Source: an uncultured Bacteroidota bacterium (GTDB lineage Bacteria; Bacteroidota; Bacteroidia; Flavobacteriales; Flavobacteriaceae). From it: 64,000 nucleotides of DNA. The DNA is taken from the NCBI GenBank assembly GCA_902536935.1, contig CACAZM010000005.1:28349-92348 (forward strand), in the 5' to 3' direction. Positions 1 through 8,055 of the stretch are shown here, piece after piece. Each line of letters starts with the position of its first letter. The first letter of the stretch is position 1. Both the position numbers and the translations under genes were made by a program. Below the pieces are notes generated by a model that saw nothing but the letters and a program-made list of their open reading frames with translations, was not told the DNA's origin and searched no databases.

Positions 1-2727
1 CTCGTTACATTTTTTGTCTATACCCTCAAACTAACACACCGCAAAAGCTGGGTACAACTCAATACCGGACTTCTTTGCATCTTATTTATTCTAGTTGGGT
101 TTTCCTCTTGGCTGATGCTGCCCATTCGTGCCAATGCAAACACAGTAATCAATGAAAACGCACCCGCAGATGCACGTGCATTATTGGCCTATTACAACCT
201 TGAACAATATCCCGATACCCATTTGTTTTATGGACCAATGTTTACCGATATGTATGCTGGACAGGACGAAAATACGCCCTATGTAGACGATAAGCCCAAG
301 TACGAAAAAGACGAGAAAACAGGTCGCTATGTTATTGTCAATGCATGGGAAAATGCGCGAATCAACAGCAACAGCAAGCACGAAGGCATATTGCCGAGAA
401 TGTGGAGCAGTGGGAACGCAACAAATTACATGAACTACTACGGTACGGTTGACTTTGATATCAAGCCTGATTTTCGTAATGAAGAAGGTCTCGTGGAGGC
501 CGTTAACTCGTTTATTAGCGATTGGAACGAAGGAAGGGCAGATGTAGATGAATATCACAATTTCCTAACTACTTATGCTGCCTATCTCGATATCGAAAAG
601 CCCTCTTTTTTTGACAACCTCCGCTATATGTTTGACTTTCAAATGGGATATATGTATTGGAGGTATTTTATGTGGAATTTCTCTGGTCGCCAAAACGATA
701 TCCAAGGAAAACTAGACCCCGTCAATGGCAACTGGATCAGTGGAATCCCAATGATTGACAACTGGCGTTTGGGTCCACAAGATAGGTTGCCTAGCGAACT
801 AGCCAACAACAAAGGGAAAAACAAATACTACATGTTGCCCCTGCTGATGGGGATTTTGGGATTTGCATTTTTATATCGCAAAGACCCCAAACGGTTTTGG
901 GTGATGCTATTGCTGTTTTTGTTTACGGGACTGGCGCTTAAAGTCTATCTCAACGAACGGGTTTTTGAACCACGTGAGCGCGACTATGCCTTGGTTGGTT
1001 CGTTTTATGCCTTTAGTATTTACATTGGTTTGGGGGTACTTGCCCTTTCCGAACGGATACAGTCTTTTCTTCGTCCTCGTATCGCCGTTCCGATTGTCGG
1101 AGTACTGAGTTTGCTCTGCGTACCCGTACTTTTAGCTTCCGAAAACTGGGACGATCACGATCGCTCAGGTCGGTATACCGCACAGTCGACCGCAAAAGCC
1201 TATCTGGATTCTGTTGAGGAAGATGTTGATGCCATGATTTTTACCATTGGAGATAATGACACCTTTGCCATTTGGTATGCGCAAGAAATTGAAGGCTATC
1301 GAACGGATGTACGTAGCATCAATACCCAACTTCTGGCTACTGACTGGTATATCGATCAGCTCAAACGACGTACCTATACTAGCTCGCCGATTCCCTCACA
1401 ACTCGAGCACCGTCAATATGCCTATGGTGTACGAGACTATATCAAACACGAGGCACTTCTCGACTCGGTTCGTTGGTCATTGAATGACTTTATGCGTTGG
1501 GTGAGTAGTGACCAACCGCGGACTCAGTACAAGTTTCTTCTAGAACAATATGACGTTTCAACAACCAATATCCCCAAGTCAACCCAACAAATGATCTATT
1601 ACCCAACCAACCAAATTCGGGTGCCTGTCAATAAAGAAAACGTATTGAAAAGCGGAGTGGTCAAGCCCGAAGATGCAGAACTCATTGTCGATTATATCGA
1701 TATCAATCTTCCCAAATCTGGACTATATAAAAACCGGCTGATGATGCTCGACATTCTGCACAACAATGACTGGGAACGACCAATTTATTTTACAGGTGGT
1801 AGCTATGACGATAGCGAATATTTTTGGATGAAAGACTATTTGCAACTCGATGGTTTGGTGTACAAACTTGTACCAATCAAGACCCCTCTTGATCCAAACA
1901 ACCCCTACCAAATGGGCCGAATAGATGCCAATCGGATGTTTGATATTGTGATGGGCTGGGGCTGGGGCAATTCTGACAGTCCAGACATTTACCACGATCC
2001 CGAAACAAGAAAGAATAGCATTTCTTTCCGATCTAATATCACACGTTTGGCCAATGCCTTAATTGAGGACAAAGAAGTAGAAAAAGCAATCACTGTTCTC
2101 GATCTTGCAATGGAAAAAATGCCAATTGAGACTTTTGGTTACTATAGCTTGATCACTCCCATAGCTAGTGCCTATTATCGAGCAGGGGCTACAGAAAAAG
2201 CCCAACAAATTGTGCATAAGATTACAACTGGTTATCAAGAATATATGCGCTACTATGCCACATGGGACAATGACGACCAGTTGTCGCTTATGGAAGACCT
2301 TGTCGGTAATGTGGAGCGCTACAAAAACTTGCTATCCGAGGTTCTCCAAGCCAGAGATTACAAAACCCTTGCTAGCTTATACGATCCGTTCTACGAGTCG
2401 ATATTACCATTTAGCTATATATATGGAAAGTATGACTTCTACACCGAGCTCACCCCATTCGTTGCTGGGTTATATTCGGCTGATCAACCGGAATTGGCGC
2501 GAGAGCTCAGTGGAAATATCGCCCAACAATACATCGATCTGCTCAATCGTTTTTTAACCCTAGATAAGCAACAATTGACGTATTTTGAAATGGAAATTGG
2601 CATTGAGGTCGAGGCCTATAAAAGTTTGGTGTCTACCATTAGGAGAAACGAAACAGATCCAAAAGTTGTTGAAAAGGTGCAAAACACCTATGTGGAAACG
2701 ATTGGTCAGTTTGCTTTTCTCGACTAA
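1..2727 (+). CDS. DUF2723 family membrane protein, 5' end outside window
   Basis: The reading frame is open from base 1, so the N-terminal part (where the DUF2723 membrane domain begins) is missing; about 908 residues are visible. Four hydrophobic segments lie between about 810 and 1140, followed by a soluble C-terminal half with a helical, TPR-like tail. The segment SFYAFSIYIGLGVLAL and the soluble part after it look like the Bacteroidota DUF2723 proteins, which are usually about 1000-1100 aa. The human relative TMEM260 is a protein O-mannosyltransferase, so a glycosyltransferase acting on exported proteins is a reasonable family-level inference; nothing here identifies the donor or acceptor. 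The gene is convergent with the thioredoxin-like gene, and their stop codons overlap. Confidence 0.8.
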   Translation, partial: LVTFFVYTLKLTHRKSWVQLNTGLLCILFILVGFSSWLMLPIRANANTVINENAPADARALLAYYNLEQYPDTHLFYGPMFTDMYAGQDENTPYVDDKPKYEKDEKTGRYVIVNAWENARINSNSKHEGILPRMWSSGNATNYMNYYGTVDFDIKPDFRNEEGLVEAVNSFISDWNEGRADVDEYHNFLTTYAAYLDIEKPSFFDNLRYMFDFQMGYMYWRYFMWNFSGRQNDIQGKLDPVNGNWISGIPMIDNWRLGPQDRLPSELANNKGKNKYYMLPLLMGILGFAFLYRKDPKRFWVMLLLFLFTGLALKVYLNERVFEPRERDYALVGSFYAFSIYIGLGVLALSERIQSFLRPRIAVPIVGVLSLLCVPVLLASENWDDHDRSGRYTAQSTAKAYLDSVEEDVDAMIFTIGDNDTFAIWYAQEIEGYRTDVRSINTQLLATDWYIDQLKRRTYTSSPIPSQLEHRQYAYGVRDYIKHEALLDSVRWSLNDFMRWVSSDQPRTQYKFLLEQYDVSTTNIPKSTQQMIYYPTNQIRVPVNKENVLKSGVVKPEDAELIVDYIDINLPKSGLYKNRLMMLDILHNNDWERPIYFTGGSYDDSEYFWMKDYLQLDGLVYKLVPIKTPLDPNNPYQMGRIDANRMFDIVMGWGWGNSDSPDIYHDPETRKNSISFRSNITRLANALIEDKEVEKAITVLDLAMEKMPIETFGYYSLITPIASAYYRAGATEKAQQIVHKITTGYQEYMRYYATWDNDDQLSLMEDLVGNVERYKNLLSEVLQARDYKTLASLYDPFYESILPFSYIYGKYDFYTELTPFVAGLYSADQPELARELSGNIAQQYIDLLNRFLTLDKQQLTYFEMEIGIEVEAYKSLVSTIRRNETDPKVVEKVQNTYVETIGQFAFLD

Positions 2728-3020
2728 ACAAAGTCTTTCATAAGCGAAATAATGGTGTTGGCATCTTGATCTCCACTTTGTCGCCAGACCATATCACCCC
2801 CTTTATAAATCATCAGAGTTGGCAACCCCCGCACGCGAAGTGCTTCTGAAAGTTTGGGGTTTTTTTCCACATCGATTTTAATGACTTTGCCATGATCCCC
2901 CATGGCTGCGGCTACGTCACGCAATACGGCATGCATCTCCGCAGAAGACTCATCCAAATCAGAATAAAAGTTGAGAAGGATCGGGATTTTCGCATCAATG
3001 ATGTCACCAAATTTTGACAT
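2724..3020 (-). CDS. Thioredoxin-fold protein without the CxxC active site
   Basis: This 98-aa protein has the thioredoxin order: a beta strand (LLNFYSDL), the active-site position, a helix, the strand VIKIDVEKN, and the cis-proline loop GLPTLMIY (Pro67). Where redox thioredoxins have WCGPC it has LDESS (residues 22-26), and the whole protein contains no cysteine, so it cannot act as a dithiol reductase. Its length matches a complete single-domain thioredoxin, so it is not truncated. I recall similar cysteine-less versions next to polA in other flavobacteria, which would suggest a conserved non-redox role such as binding or chaperoning; that is memory, not a search result. It is divergent from polA and convergent with the DUF2723 gene. 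Confidence 0.8.
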   Translation of the reverse strand: MSKFGDIIDAKIPILLNFYSDLDESSAEMHAVLRDVAAAMGDHGKVIKIDVEKNPKLSEALRVRGLPTLMIYKGGDMVWRQSGDQDANTIISLMKDFV

Positions 3021-3051
3021 AGCGAGATATTTTTTACATCATCAGTACTTG

Positions 3052-3059
3052 CTAAAATA
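3052..3059 (-). promoter_or_regulatory. Possible -7 element for the thioredoxin-like gene
   Basis: On the minus strand this reads TATTTTAG, one base off the Bacteroidota TAnnTTTG element, and ends 31 nt before the ATG at 3020. The 14-mer TATTTTAGCAAGTA recurs just upstream of the exonuclease III gene. No clear -33 TTG is seen. Confidence 0.3.
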
Positions 3060-3153
3060 GTATTTTGTTCTAAAATGAACTGAATTGACATTAAATGCCA
3101 GTAGGGTTTCAACGCAAACAAGCTATTTTCGTTAAATCATTCGCAATAATTCC

Positions 3154-3161
3154 TATTTTTG
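3154..3161 (+). promoter_or_regulatory. -7 promoter element of polA
   Basis: TATTTTTG matches TAnnTTTG exactly. Only ten bases separate it from the polA ATG at 3172, so the 5' leader would be about 5 nt. A convincing -33 TTTG at the usual distance is not visible. Confidence 0.45.
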
Positions 3162-3171
3162 ATAACCAACC

Positions 3172-5970
3172 ATGGCAAACGACAAAAAACTATTCCTAGT
3201 TGATGCTTACGCCTTGATTTTTAGAGGGTATTATGCTTTTATCAAAAATCCAAGAATCAATTCCAAAGGGATGGATACTAGTGCCATCATGGGATTTACC
3301 AACTCCTTATTTGATCTGATCAATCGGGAAAAACCGGACTATCTGGCTGTTGCTTTTGACAAAGGGGGATCGGTCGATCGGACAGAAATGTACAACGAAT
3401 ACAAAGCGAATCGTCCCGAAACACCCGAAGCCATTCGAATTGCTGTTCCCTATATCCATAACCTACTCAAAGCCATGCAAATCCCCGTGATTGAAAAGGA
3501 AGGGTATGAAGCTGATGATATAATCGGAACCCTTGCTAAACAAGCTGAAAAAAAGGGTTTTGAAGTGTATATGATGACTCCCGATAAAGATTTTGCTCAG
3601 CTAGTCTCTCCTAATATATTTATGTACCGCCCATCTCGTCAAGGAAATGGAATCGAAATTTGGGGGGTAGATGAAGTGAAAGAAAAATTTGAAGTGGACC
3701 ATCCAGAGCAAGTCATTGACTACTTGGGTATGATGGGAGACTCTGTTGACAACATACCGGGCTTGCCAGGTGTGGGAGATAAAACCGCAAAAAAGTTTTT
3801 GGCGCAATACGGTTCGATGGAAAATCTGCTTGCCAATACACATGAACTCAAAGGAAAGCTCAAAGAAAAAATCGAGGAAAATAAAGCGCTTGGTGTGATA
3901 TCTAAAAAACTTGCGCGCATCTTGTTGGATGTACCTGTATCCTTTAACGAAAAGAGCTATGAACTCTCTAAGCCAAACAAAGGGGAGGTGCAAGAGATTT
4001 TTCGTGAATTGGAATTTCGACGCCTTGAAGATCGTTTTCGAAAGCTGTATTTCAAAGAGGAACAAACGCAGAGTCCAACGCCTGAGCCAAAAAAGAGCGC
4101 CCAACCAGCCTTTGATTTGTTCAATCAACCGGGAGCAGGAGAGGTTAGCGTTGATGACACTTATAAATCTTTATCGACTGGCAAACATCTTTACCAAAGC
4201 ATTCAAACCTCAACTGAGCAAGAGATGTTACTGGAATGGTTATTGCAACAAGAATCGGTCTGCTTTGATACCGAAACCACAGGGCTTGACGAACTTTCTG
4301 CTGAACTAGTCGGTATTGCCTTCAGTTGGGAAAAAGGAACGGGCTATTACCTTCCTTTCCCTGAAGATCGCATGGCCTGTGAGACCAAACTTGCCTATTT
4401 TGCTCCTTTTTTTCAAAGTGCATCCATTCAAAAAGTAGGGCATAACCTCAAATATGATATCAAAGTGTTAAAGCAATATGGTATGGAAATTCATGCCCCC
4501 ATCTTTGATACCATGATTGCTCACTATCTAATCAATCCTGACATGCGTCATAATATGGATATCTTGGCTGAAACTTATTTGGGTTATAAGCCGCAACCTA
4601 TTACCGAATTGATAGGAAAAAAAGGTCCTAACCAAGGGTCGATGCGCAATGTACCGATCGACAAACAAACAGAATATGCTGTTGAAGATGCCGATATTAC
4701 CCTTCAACTCAAAAATCATTTTATTTCGGAACTCGCGTCCGAGGAAGTTGTCGATTTGTTTACCAATATCGAATTGCCCTTGATCAATGTTTTGGCAGCC
4801 ATGGAAAGCGCAGGTATCCGTATCGACGTGGACTATCTAGACAAGCTGGCAGTTCAGTTCCAAAAAGAAACCGCAGTGGTTGAAGATCGAATTTATGAGC
4901 AAGCCGGAGAACGCTTTAACTTGGCTTCGCCCAAACAATTGGGTGCCATCTTGTTTGATAAACTTAAGCTTGTGGACAAACCTAAAAAAACCAAAACTGG
5001 GCAGTATTCCACTGCTGAAGATGTGCTTTCTTATTTAGCAAAAGACCATACGATTGTTTCTGATATTCTGGAGTGGAGGTCGGTTAAAAAGTTAAGTAAT
5101 ACCTACATCGAGGCCCTTCCCGAACAGGTAAACCCCAAAACCAATCGTGTCCATACGATTTTCAATCAGGCGGTAGCAGCCACAGGGCGACTGAGTAGCA
5201 ACCATCCCAACCTGCAAAATATTCCGATTCGAACCGAACGAGGCCAGTTAGTTCGCAAGGCCTTTATCCCGCGCGATGACAAGCATGTCTTACTCGCAGC
5301 AGATTATTCGCAAATCGAATTGCGTGTGATTGCATCTTTGAGTGGGGATTCAGAAATGCAAGAGGCATTTCAAAAGGGCGAAGATATTCATGCCAGTACT
5401 GCTGCCAAGGTGTTTGGCGTGTCATTAGCAGACGTAAGCCGAGAGCAACGAAGTCAGGCCAAAACCGTCAACTTCGGGATTGTATATGGCGTATCGGCTT
5501 TTGGGTTGAGCAACCAAACCAGCTTGAACCGATCCGAAGCCAAGGCATTAATTGATGCCTATTATGAAACCTATCCGCAACTAAAAGACTACATGCATCA
5601 GCAAGTTGATTTTGCACGTGAGAACGGCTATGTCGAAACCGTTTTGGGTCGTCGTCGCTATCTCAAGGATATCAATTCTCAAAACAGTATAGTACGTGGT
5701 GCAGCCGAACGAAATGCTGTCAATGCGCCCATCCAAGGGAGTGCTGCTGATATCATCAAAATTGCCATGTTGCGGATCCATGAAAAACTAAACGGTTTTG
5801 AATCCAAAATGCTCTTACAAGTACATGATGAACTGGTATTTGACGTCAAAAAATCTGAACTCAACTCGCTGACAAGCATGATCAAAACCGAAATGGAACA
5901 AGCCTATGCACTTCAAGTCCCTCTCGTAGTAGATGTGGGAATAGGCATGAATTGGCTCGAGGCACATTGA
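3172..5970 (+). CDS. polA: DNA polymerase I
   Basis: At 932 aa this is a full-length DNA polymerase I for gap filling, Okazaki-fragment processing and repair. The N-terminal 5'-3' nuclease (about 1-290) carries KANRPETPE, EADDIIGTLA and DSVDNIPGLPGVGDKTA. The 3'-5' proofreading domain is intact: exo I FDTETTGL (Asp366, Glu368), exo II HNLKYDIKVL and exo III YAVEDADITL. The polymerase domain has motif A DYSQIELRV (Asp711), motif B RSQAKTVNFGIVYG and motif C QVHDELVF (Asp886). The ATG at 3172 gives the expected start. It stands alone, divergent from the thioredoxin-like gene and followed by the rplM promoter. Confidence 0.98.
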   Translation: MANDKKLFLVDAYALIFRGYYAFIKNPRINSKGMDTSAIMGFTNSLFDLINREKPDYLAVAFDKGGSVDRTEMYNEYKANRPETPEAIRIAVPYIHNLLKAMQIPVIEKEGYEADDIIGTLAKQAEKKGFEVYMMTPDKDFAQLVSPNIFMYRPSRQGNGIEIWGVDEVKEKFEVDHPEQVIDYLGMMGDSVDNIPGLPGVGDKTAKKFLAQYGSMENLLANTHELKGKLKEKIEENKALGVISKKLARILLDVPVSFNEKSYELSKPNKGEVQEIFRELEFRRLEDRFRKLYFKEEQTQSPTPEPKKSAQPAFDLFNQPGAGEVSVDDTYKSLSTGKHLYQSIQTSTEQEMLLEWLLQQESVCFDTETTGLDELSAELVGIAFSWEKGTGYYLPFPEDRMACETKLAYFAPFFQSASIQKVGHNLKYDIKVLKQYGMEIHAPIFDTMIAHYLINPDMRHNMDILAETYLGYKPQPITELIGKKGPNQGSMRNVPIDKQTEYAVEDADITLQLKNHFISELASEEVVDLFTNIELPLINVLAAMESAGIRIDVDYLDKLAVQFQKETAVVEDRIYEQAGERFNLASPKQLGAILFDKLKLVDKPKKTKTGQYSTAEDVLSYLAKDHTIVSDILEWRSVKKLSNTYIEALPEQVNPKTNRVHTIFNQAVAATGRLSSNHPNLQNIPIRTERGQLVRKAFIPRDDKHVLLAADYSQIELRVIASLSGDSEMQEAFQKGEDIHASTAAKVFGVSLADVSREQRSQAKTVNFGIVYGVSAFGLSNQTSLNRSEAKALIDAYYETYPQLKDYMHQQVDFARENGYVETVLGRRRYLKDINSQNSIVRGAAERNAVNAPIQGSAADIIKIAMLRIHEKLNGFESKMLLQVHDELVFDVKKSELNSLTSMIKTEMEQAYALQVPLVVDVGIGMNWLEAH

Positions 5971-5983
5971 TTTCTTTTTTTGG

Positions 5984-6014
5984 TTTGCTTTTTATTCTAT
6001 TAATTGTACATTTG
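5984..6014 (+). promoter_or_regulatory. Promoter of rplM-rpsI
   Basis: TTTG at 5984-5987, 19 bases, then TACATTTG at 6007-6014. This fits the Bacteroidota housekeeping promoter (TTTG near -33, TAnnTTTG near -7) exactly. The predicted start of transcription is about 6019-6021, which leaves a leader of about 50 nt before the GTG start of rplM. Confidence 0.75.
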
Positions 6015-6018
6015 CAGC

Positions 6019-6041
6019 CCGTTTTCAGTCAACTGAAACGG
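6019..6041 (+). promoter_or_regulatory. Stem-loop at the 5' end of the rplM transcript; possible L13 leader
   Basis: CCGTTT(T)CAG pairs with CTGAAACGG around a TCAA loop: nine base pairs with one bulged T at 6025. It begins almost at the predicted +1, with an A-rich single-stranded stretch between it and the start codon. Autoregulatory leaders in front of L13 genes are known in several bacterial groups, and I recall one described for Bacteroidia. Whether this hairpin belongs to that class cannot be decided by eye. Confidence 0.5.
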
Positions 6042-6069
6042 AACTAAACAATGTATTAAAGAAAAAGTA

Positions 6070-6525
6070 GTGGATTCATTAAGTTACAAAACCGTCTCAA
6101 TCAACAAGAAAAACGCTGATAAACAGTGGGTTGTTGTTGATGCTGCGGATCAAGTTTTGGGACGTTTTTCGTCTAAGGTTGCCAAACTTTTGAGAGGGAA
6201 GTACAAGCCGAGTTTTACACCTCATGCAGATTGTGGTGATAACGTCATTGTACTAAATGCTGACCTGATCAAACTCACTGGTGACAAGTGGAACAACAAA
6301 ACTTATATACGTCACACGGGTTATCCCGGTGGTCAGCGTAGTTTAACAGCCAGTGAAATCCACGAAAAAAATCCAACGCGTTTGGTTGAAAAGTCCATAA
6401 AAGGAATGCTGCCCAAAAACAAATTGGGAGCAGAATTGTTCCGTAACCTCTATGTTTTTTCTGGAACAGATCACCCTTATGATGGTCAAAAACCAACAGC
6501 TGTTAACATCAACGAATTAAGTTAA
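6070..6525 (+). CDS. rplM: Large-subunit ribosomal protein uL13
   Basis: This 151-aa protein carries the uL13 signatures VVVDAADQVLGRFSSKVAKLL, KYKPSFTPHADCGDNV, HTGYPGGQ and KGMLPKNKLG, and is the usual length. uL13 is an early assembly protein of the 50S subunit. The start is the GTG at 6070: its product begins MDSLSYKT, like other flavobacterial L13 proteins, and no nearby ATG would keep this conserved N-terminus. It is transcribed with rpsI, whose ATG follows the stop after one base. Confidence 0.97.
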   Translation: MDSLSYKTVSINKKNADKQWVVVDAADQVLGRFSSKVAKLLRGKYKPSFTPHADCGDNVIVLNADLIKLTGDKWNNKTYIRHTGYPGGQRSLTASEIHEKNPTRLVEKSIKGMLPKNKLGAELFRNLYVFSGTDHPYDGQKPTAVNINELS

Positions 6526-6526
6526 T

Positions 6527-6913
6527 ATGGAAGTGATTCATACCATTGGCCGTCGTAAAACCGCAATTGCGCGCGTGTTCTTGTTTGAAGGAAAAGGTGA
6601 AATTACCATCAATAACAAAGCATTAGACAACTATTTTCCAACTGCAACACACCAATATAAAATCAATCAACCATTCACGTTAACAGACACTTTTGGGAAA
6701 TACAATCTCAATGTGACAGTAACAGGTGGTGGCCCGACAGGACAGGTAGAAGCGATTCGTCTCGGCATTTCACGCGCCTTGTGTACCATTGATGAAGAAC
6801 ATCGCTCTGCATTAAAGCCCGAAGGATTACTCACAAGAGACCCTCGTATGGTTGAGCGTAAAAAGTTTGGGCTGAAAAAAGCCCGAAAAAAATTCCAATT
6901 CTCCAAACGATAA
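6527..6913 (+). CDS. rpsI: Small-subunit ribosomal protein uS9
   Basis: This 128-aa protein begins IHTIGRRKTAIARV and ends in the basic tail KKARKKFQFSKR, which in uS9 reaches the ribosomal P site. GGGPTGQVEAIRLGISRAL is also typical. The start lies one base after the rplM stop, the usual L13-S9 arrangement, and both come from the promoter at 5984-6014. Confidence 0.97.
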   Translation: MEVIHTIGRRKTAIARVFLFEGKGEITINNKALDNYFPTATHQYKINQPFTLTDTFGKYNLNVTVTGGGPTGQVEAIRLGISRALCTIDEEHRSALKPEGLLTRDPRMVERKKFGLKKARKKFQFSKR

Positions 6914-7050
6914 CCGTTTGTTTGGATTGGCATAACAATAAGTTCATTAATTAGTGTATAATTTGTTGCCATTAGTTTAGCATCTAAATGAGTAAGGCCG
7001 AAATTCGACACTTGTTCATTGCTATTCAGGGAACGTAAACGAAAACAACA

Positions 7051-8043
7051 ATGTCAAAAATAGAAGTCAAAGACTTACTAGAAGCTGGTGTCCACTTTGG
7101 TCACCTTACAAGAAAATGGAACCCGAATATGGCGCCCTTCATTCACATGGAGCGCAACGGGATTCACATTATCAATCTTTACAAAACCGTTACAAAAATC
7201 GAGGAAGCTCAGCAAGCACTCCACAAAATTGCTTCGTCTGGCCGAAAAATCTTGTTTGTGGCAACAAAAAAACAAGCAAAGGATATCGTATCCAAAAAAG
7301 CGAGTGAAGTGAATATGCCTTATATCACCGAGCGCTGGCCCGGGGGTATGTTAACCAACTTTGTCACCATTCGAAAAGCGGTCAAAAAAATGGCAGCCAT
7401 TGATCGAATGAAAACAGATGGAACGTTTAATACTCTCTCTAAAAAAGAGAGACTTCAGGTTGAGCGTATGCGTGCCAAGCTCGAAAAGAACCTCGGTTCA
7501 ATTTCGGACATGACTCGTTTGCCAGGTGCTCTCTTTATCGTAGATATTCGTCGTGAACACATTGCTGTTCGCGAGGCACAAAAACTCAACATTCCTATTT
7601 TTGCGATGGTAGATACCAACGCCGATCCTCGTGATGTTGATTTTGCCATTCCTGCCAATGACGATGCCTCAAAATCGATTGATAAAATTTTAGGCCTGGT
7701 CACAGAGGCCGTAGCCGCTGGTACAAGCGAGCGCAAAAAAGAACGCGATGAAGCCAATGCGGTGATAAGCGAAGGTGAAGTCGTTCCAGAAACGGCAGAA
7801 GAAACTGAAGAAGTTATTAATGAAGCGGCGGCTCCCGAAACTGTTGAGGAAACAGTACCCGTTGTAGAAGATACCGAAACTACAACAGCTGAAGTAGCAC
7901 CTACTGAAGAGGTTGAAGAAACAACTGCAGAAAACTTCAGTGGAAAGACGGTAGCCGACTTAAAGGCACTAGCCAAAGAAGCTGGAATTTCTGGATACAG
8001 TAAAATGAAAAAAGCAGAATTAATTGCGGCTTTGTCCGCCTAA
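7051..8043 (+). CDS. rpsB: Ribosomal protein uS2 with acidic linker and C-terminal Rho-N/SAP-like domain
   Basis: Residues 1 to about 230 are a normal uS2: LLEAGVHFGHLTRKWNP, ERWPGGMLTNF, PGALFIVDIRRE and FAMVDTNADP. The protein then runs on to 330 aa. Residues about 240-294 are an acidic, Glu/Thr/Val-rich stretch without structure motifs. Residues 295-330 (GKTVADLKALAKEAG, then SKMKKAELIAAL) form a two-helix unit like the Rho N-terminal/SAP/HeH fold, which binds nucleic acid. In E. coli, uS2 helps dock S1 at the mRNA-entry/platform side, so an RNA-binding tail here is plausible but inferred. The ATG follows an A-rich stretch with no Shine-Dalgarno sequence. The 137 bases before it hold TATAATTTG at 6957-6965, an imperfect -7 element, and nothing else clear. 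Confidence 0.97.
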   Translation: MSKIEVKDLLEAGVHFGHLTRKWNPNMAPFIHMERNGIHIINLYKTVTKIEEAQQALHKIASSGRKILFVATKKQAKDIVSKKASEVNMPYITERWPGGMLTNFVTIRKAVKKMAAIDRMKTDGTFNTLSKKERLQVERMRAKLEKNLGSISDMTRLPGALFIVDIRREHIAVREAQKLNIPIFAMVDTNADPRDVDFAIPANDDASKSIDKILGLVTEAVAAGTSERKKERDEANAVISEGEVVPETAEETEEVINEAAAPETVEETVPVVEDTETTTAEVAPTEEVEETTAENFSGKTVADLKALAKEAGISGYSKMKKAELIAALSA

Positions 8044-8055
8044 ATGATTGATAAT

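Noticed and set aside
3601-4128. A 175-codon antisense frame in polA
   Set aside because: No motif, no promoter and a composition typical of an antisense shadow; polA is certain on the other strand.
6903-6925. Possible terminator or attenuator hairpin at the rpsI stop (CAAACG-ATAAC-CGTTTG)
   Set aside because: Only six base pairs, overlapping the stop codon, and no T run follows, so it does not meet the standard for a terminator.
7455-7976. A 173-codon antisense frame in rpsB
   Set aside because: It is a Ser/Val/Thr-rich mirror of the acidic Glu-rich tail of uS2; the sense frame is certain.
8044-8055. Upstream ATG for tsf directly after the rpsB stop
   Set aside because: The family N-terminus begins at the second ATG (8056); the four extra codons have no counterpart in EF-Ts proteins.
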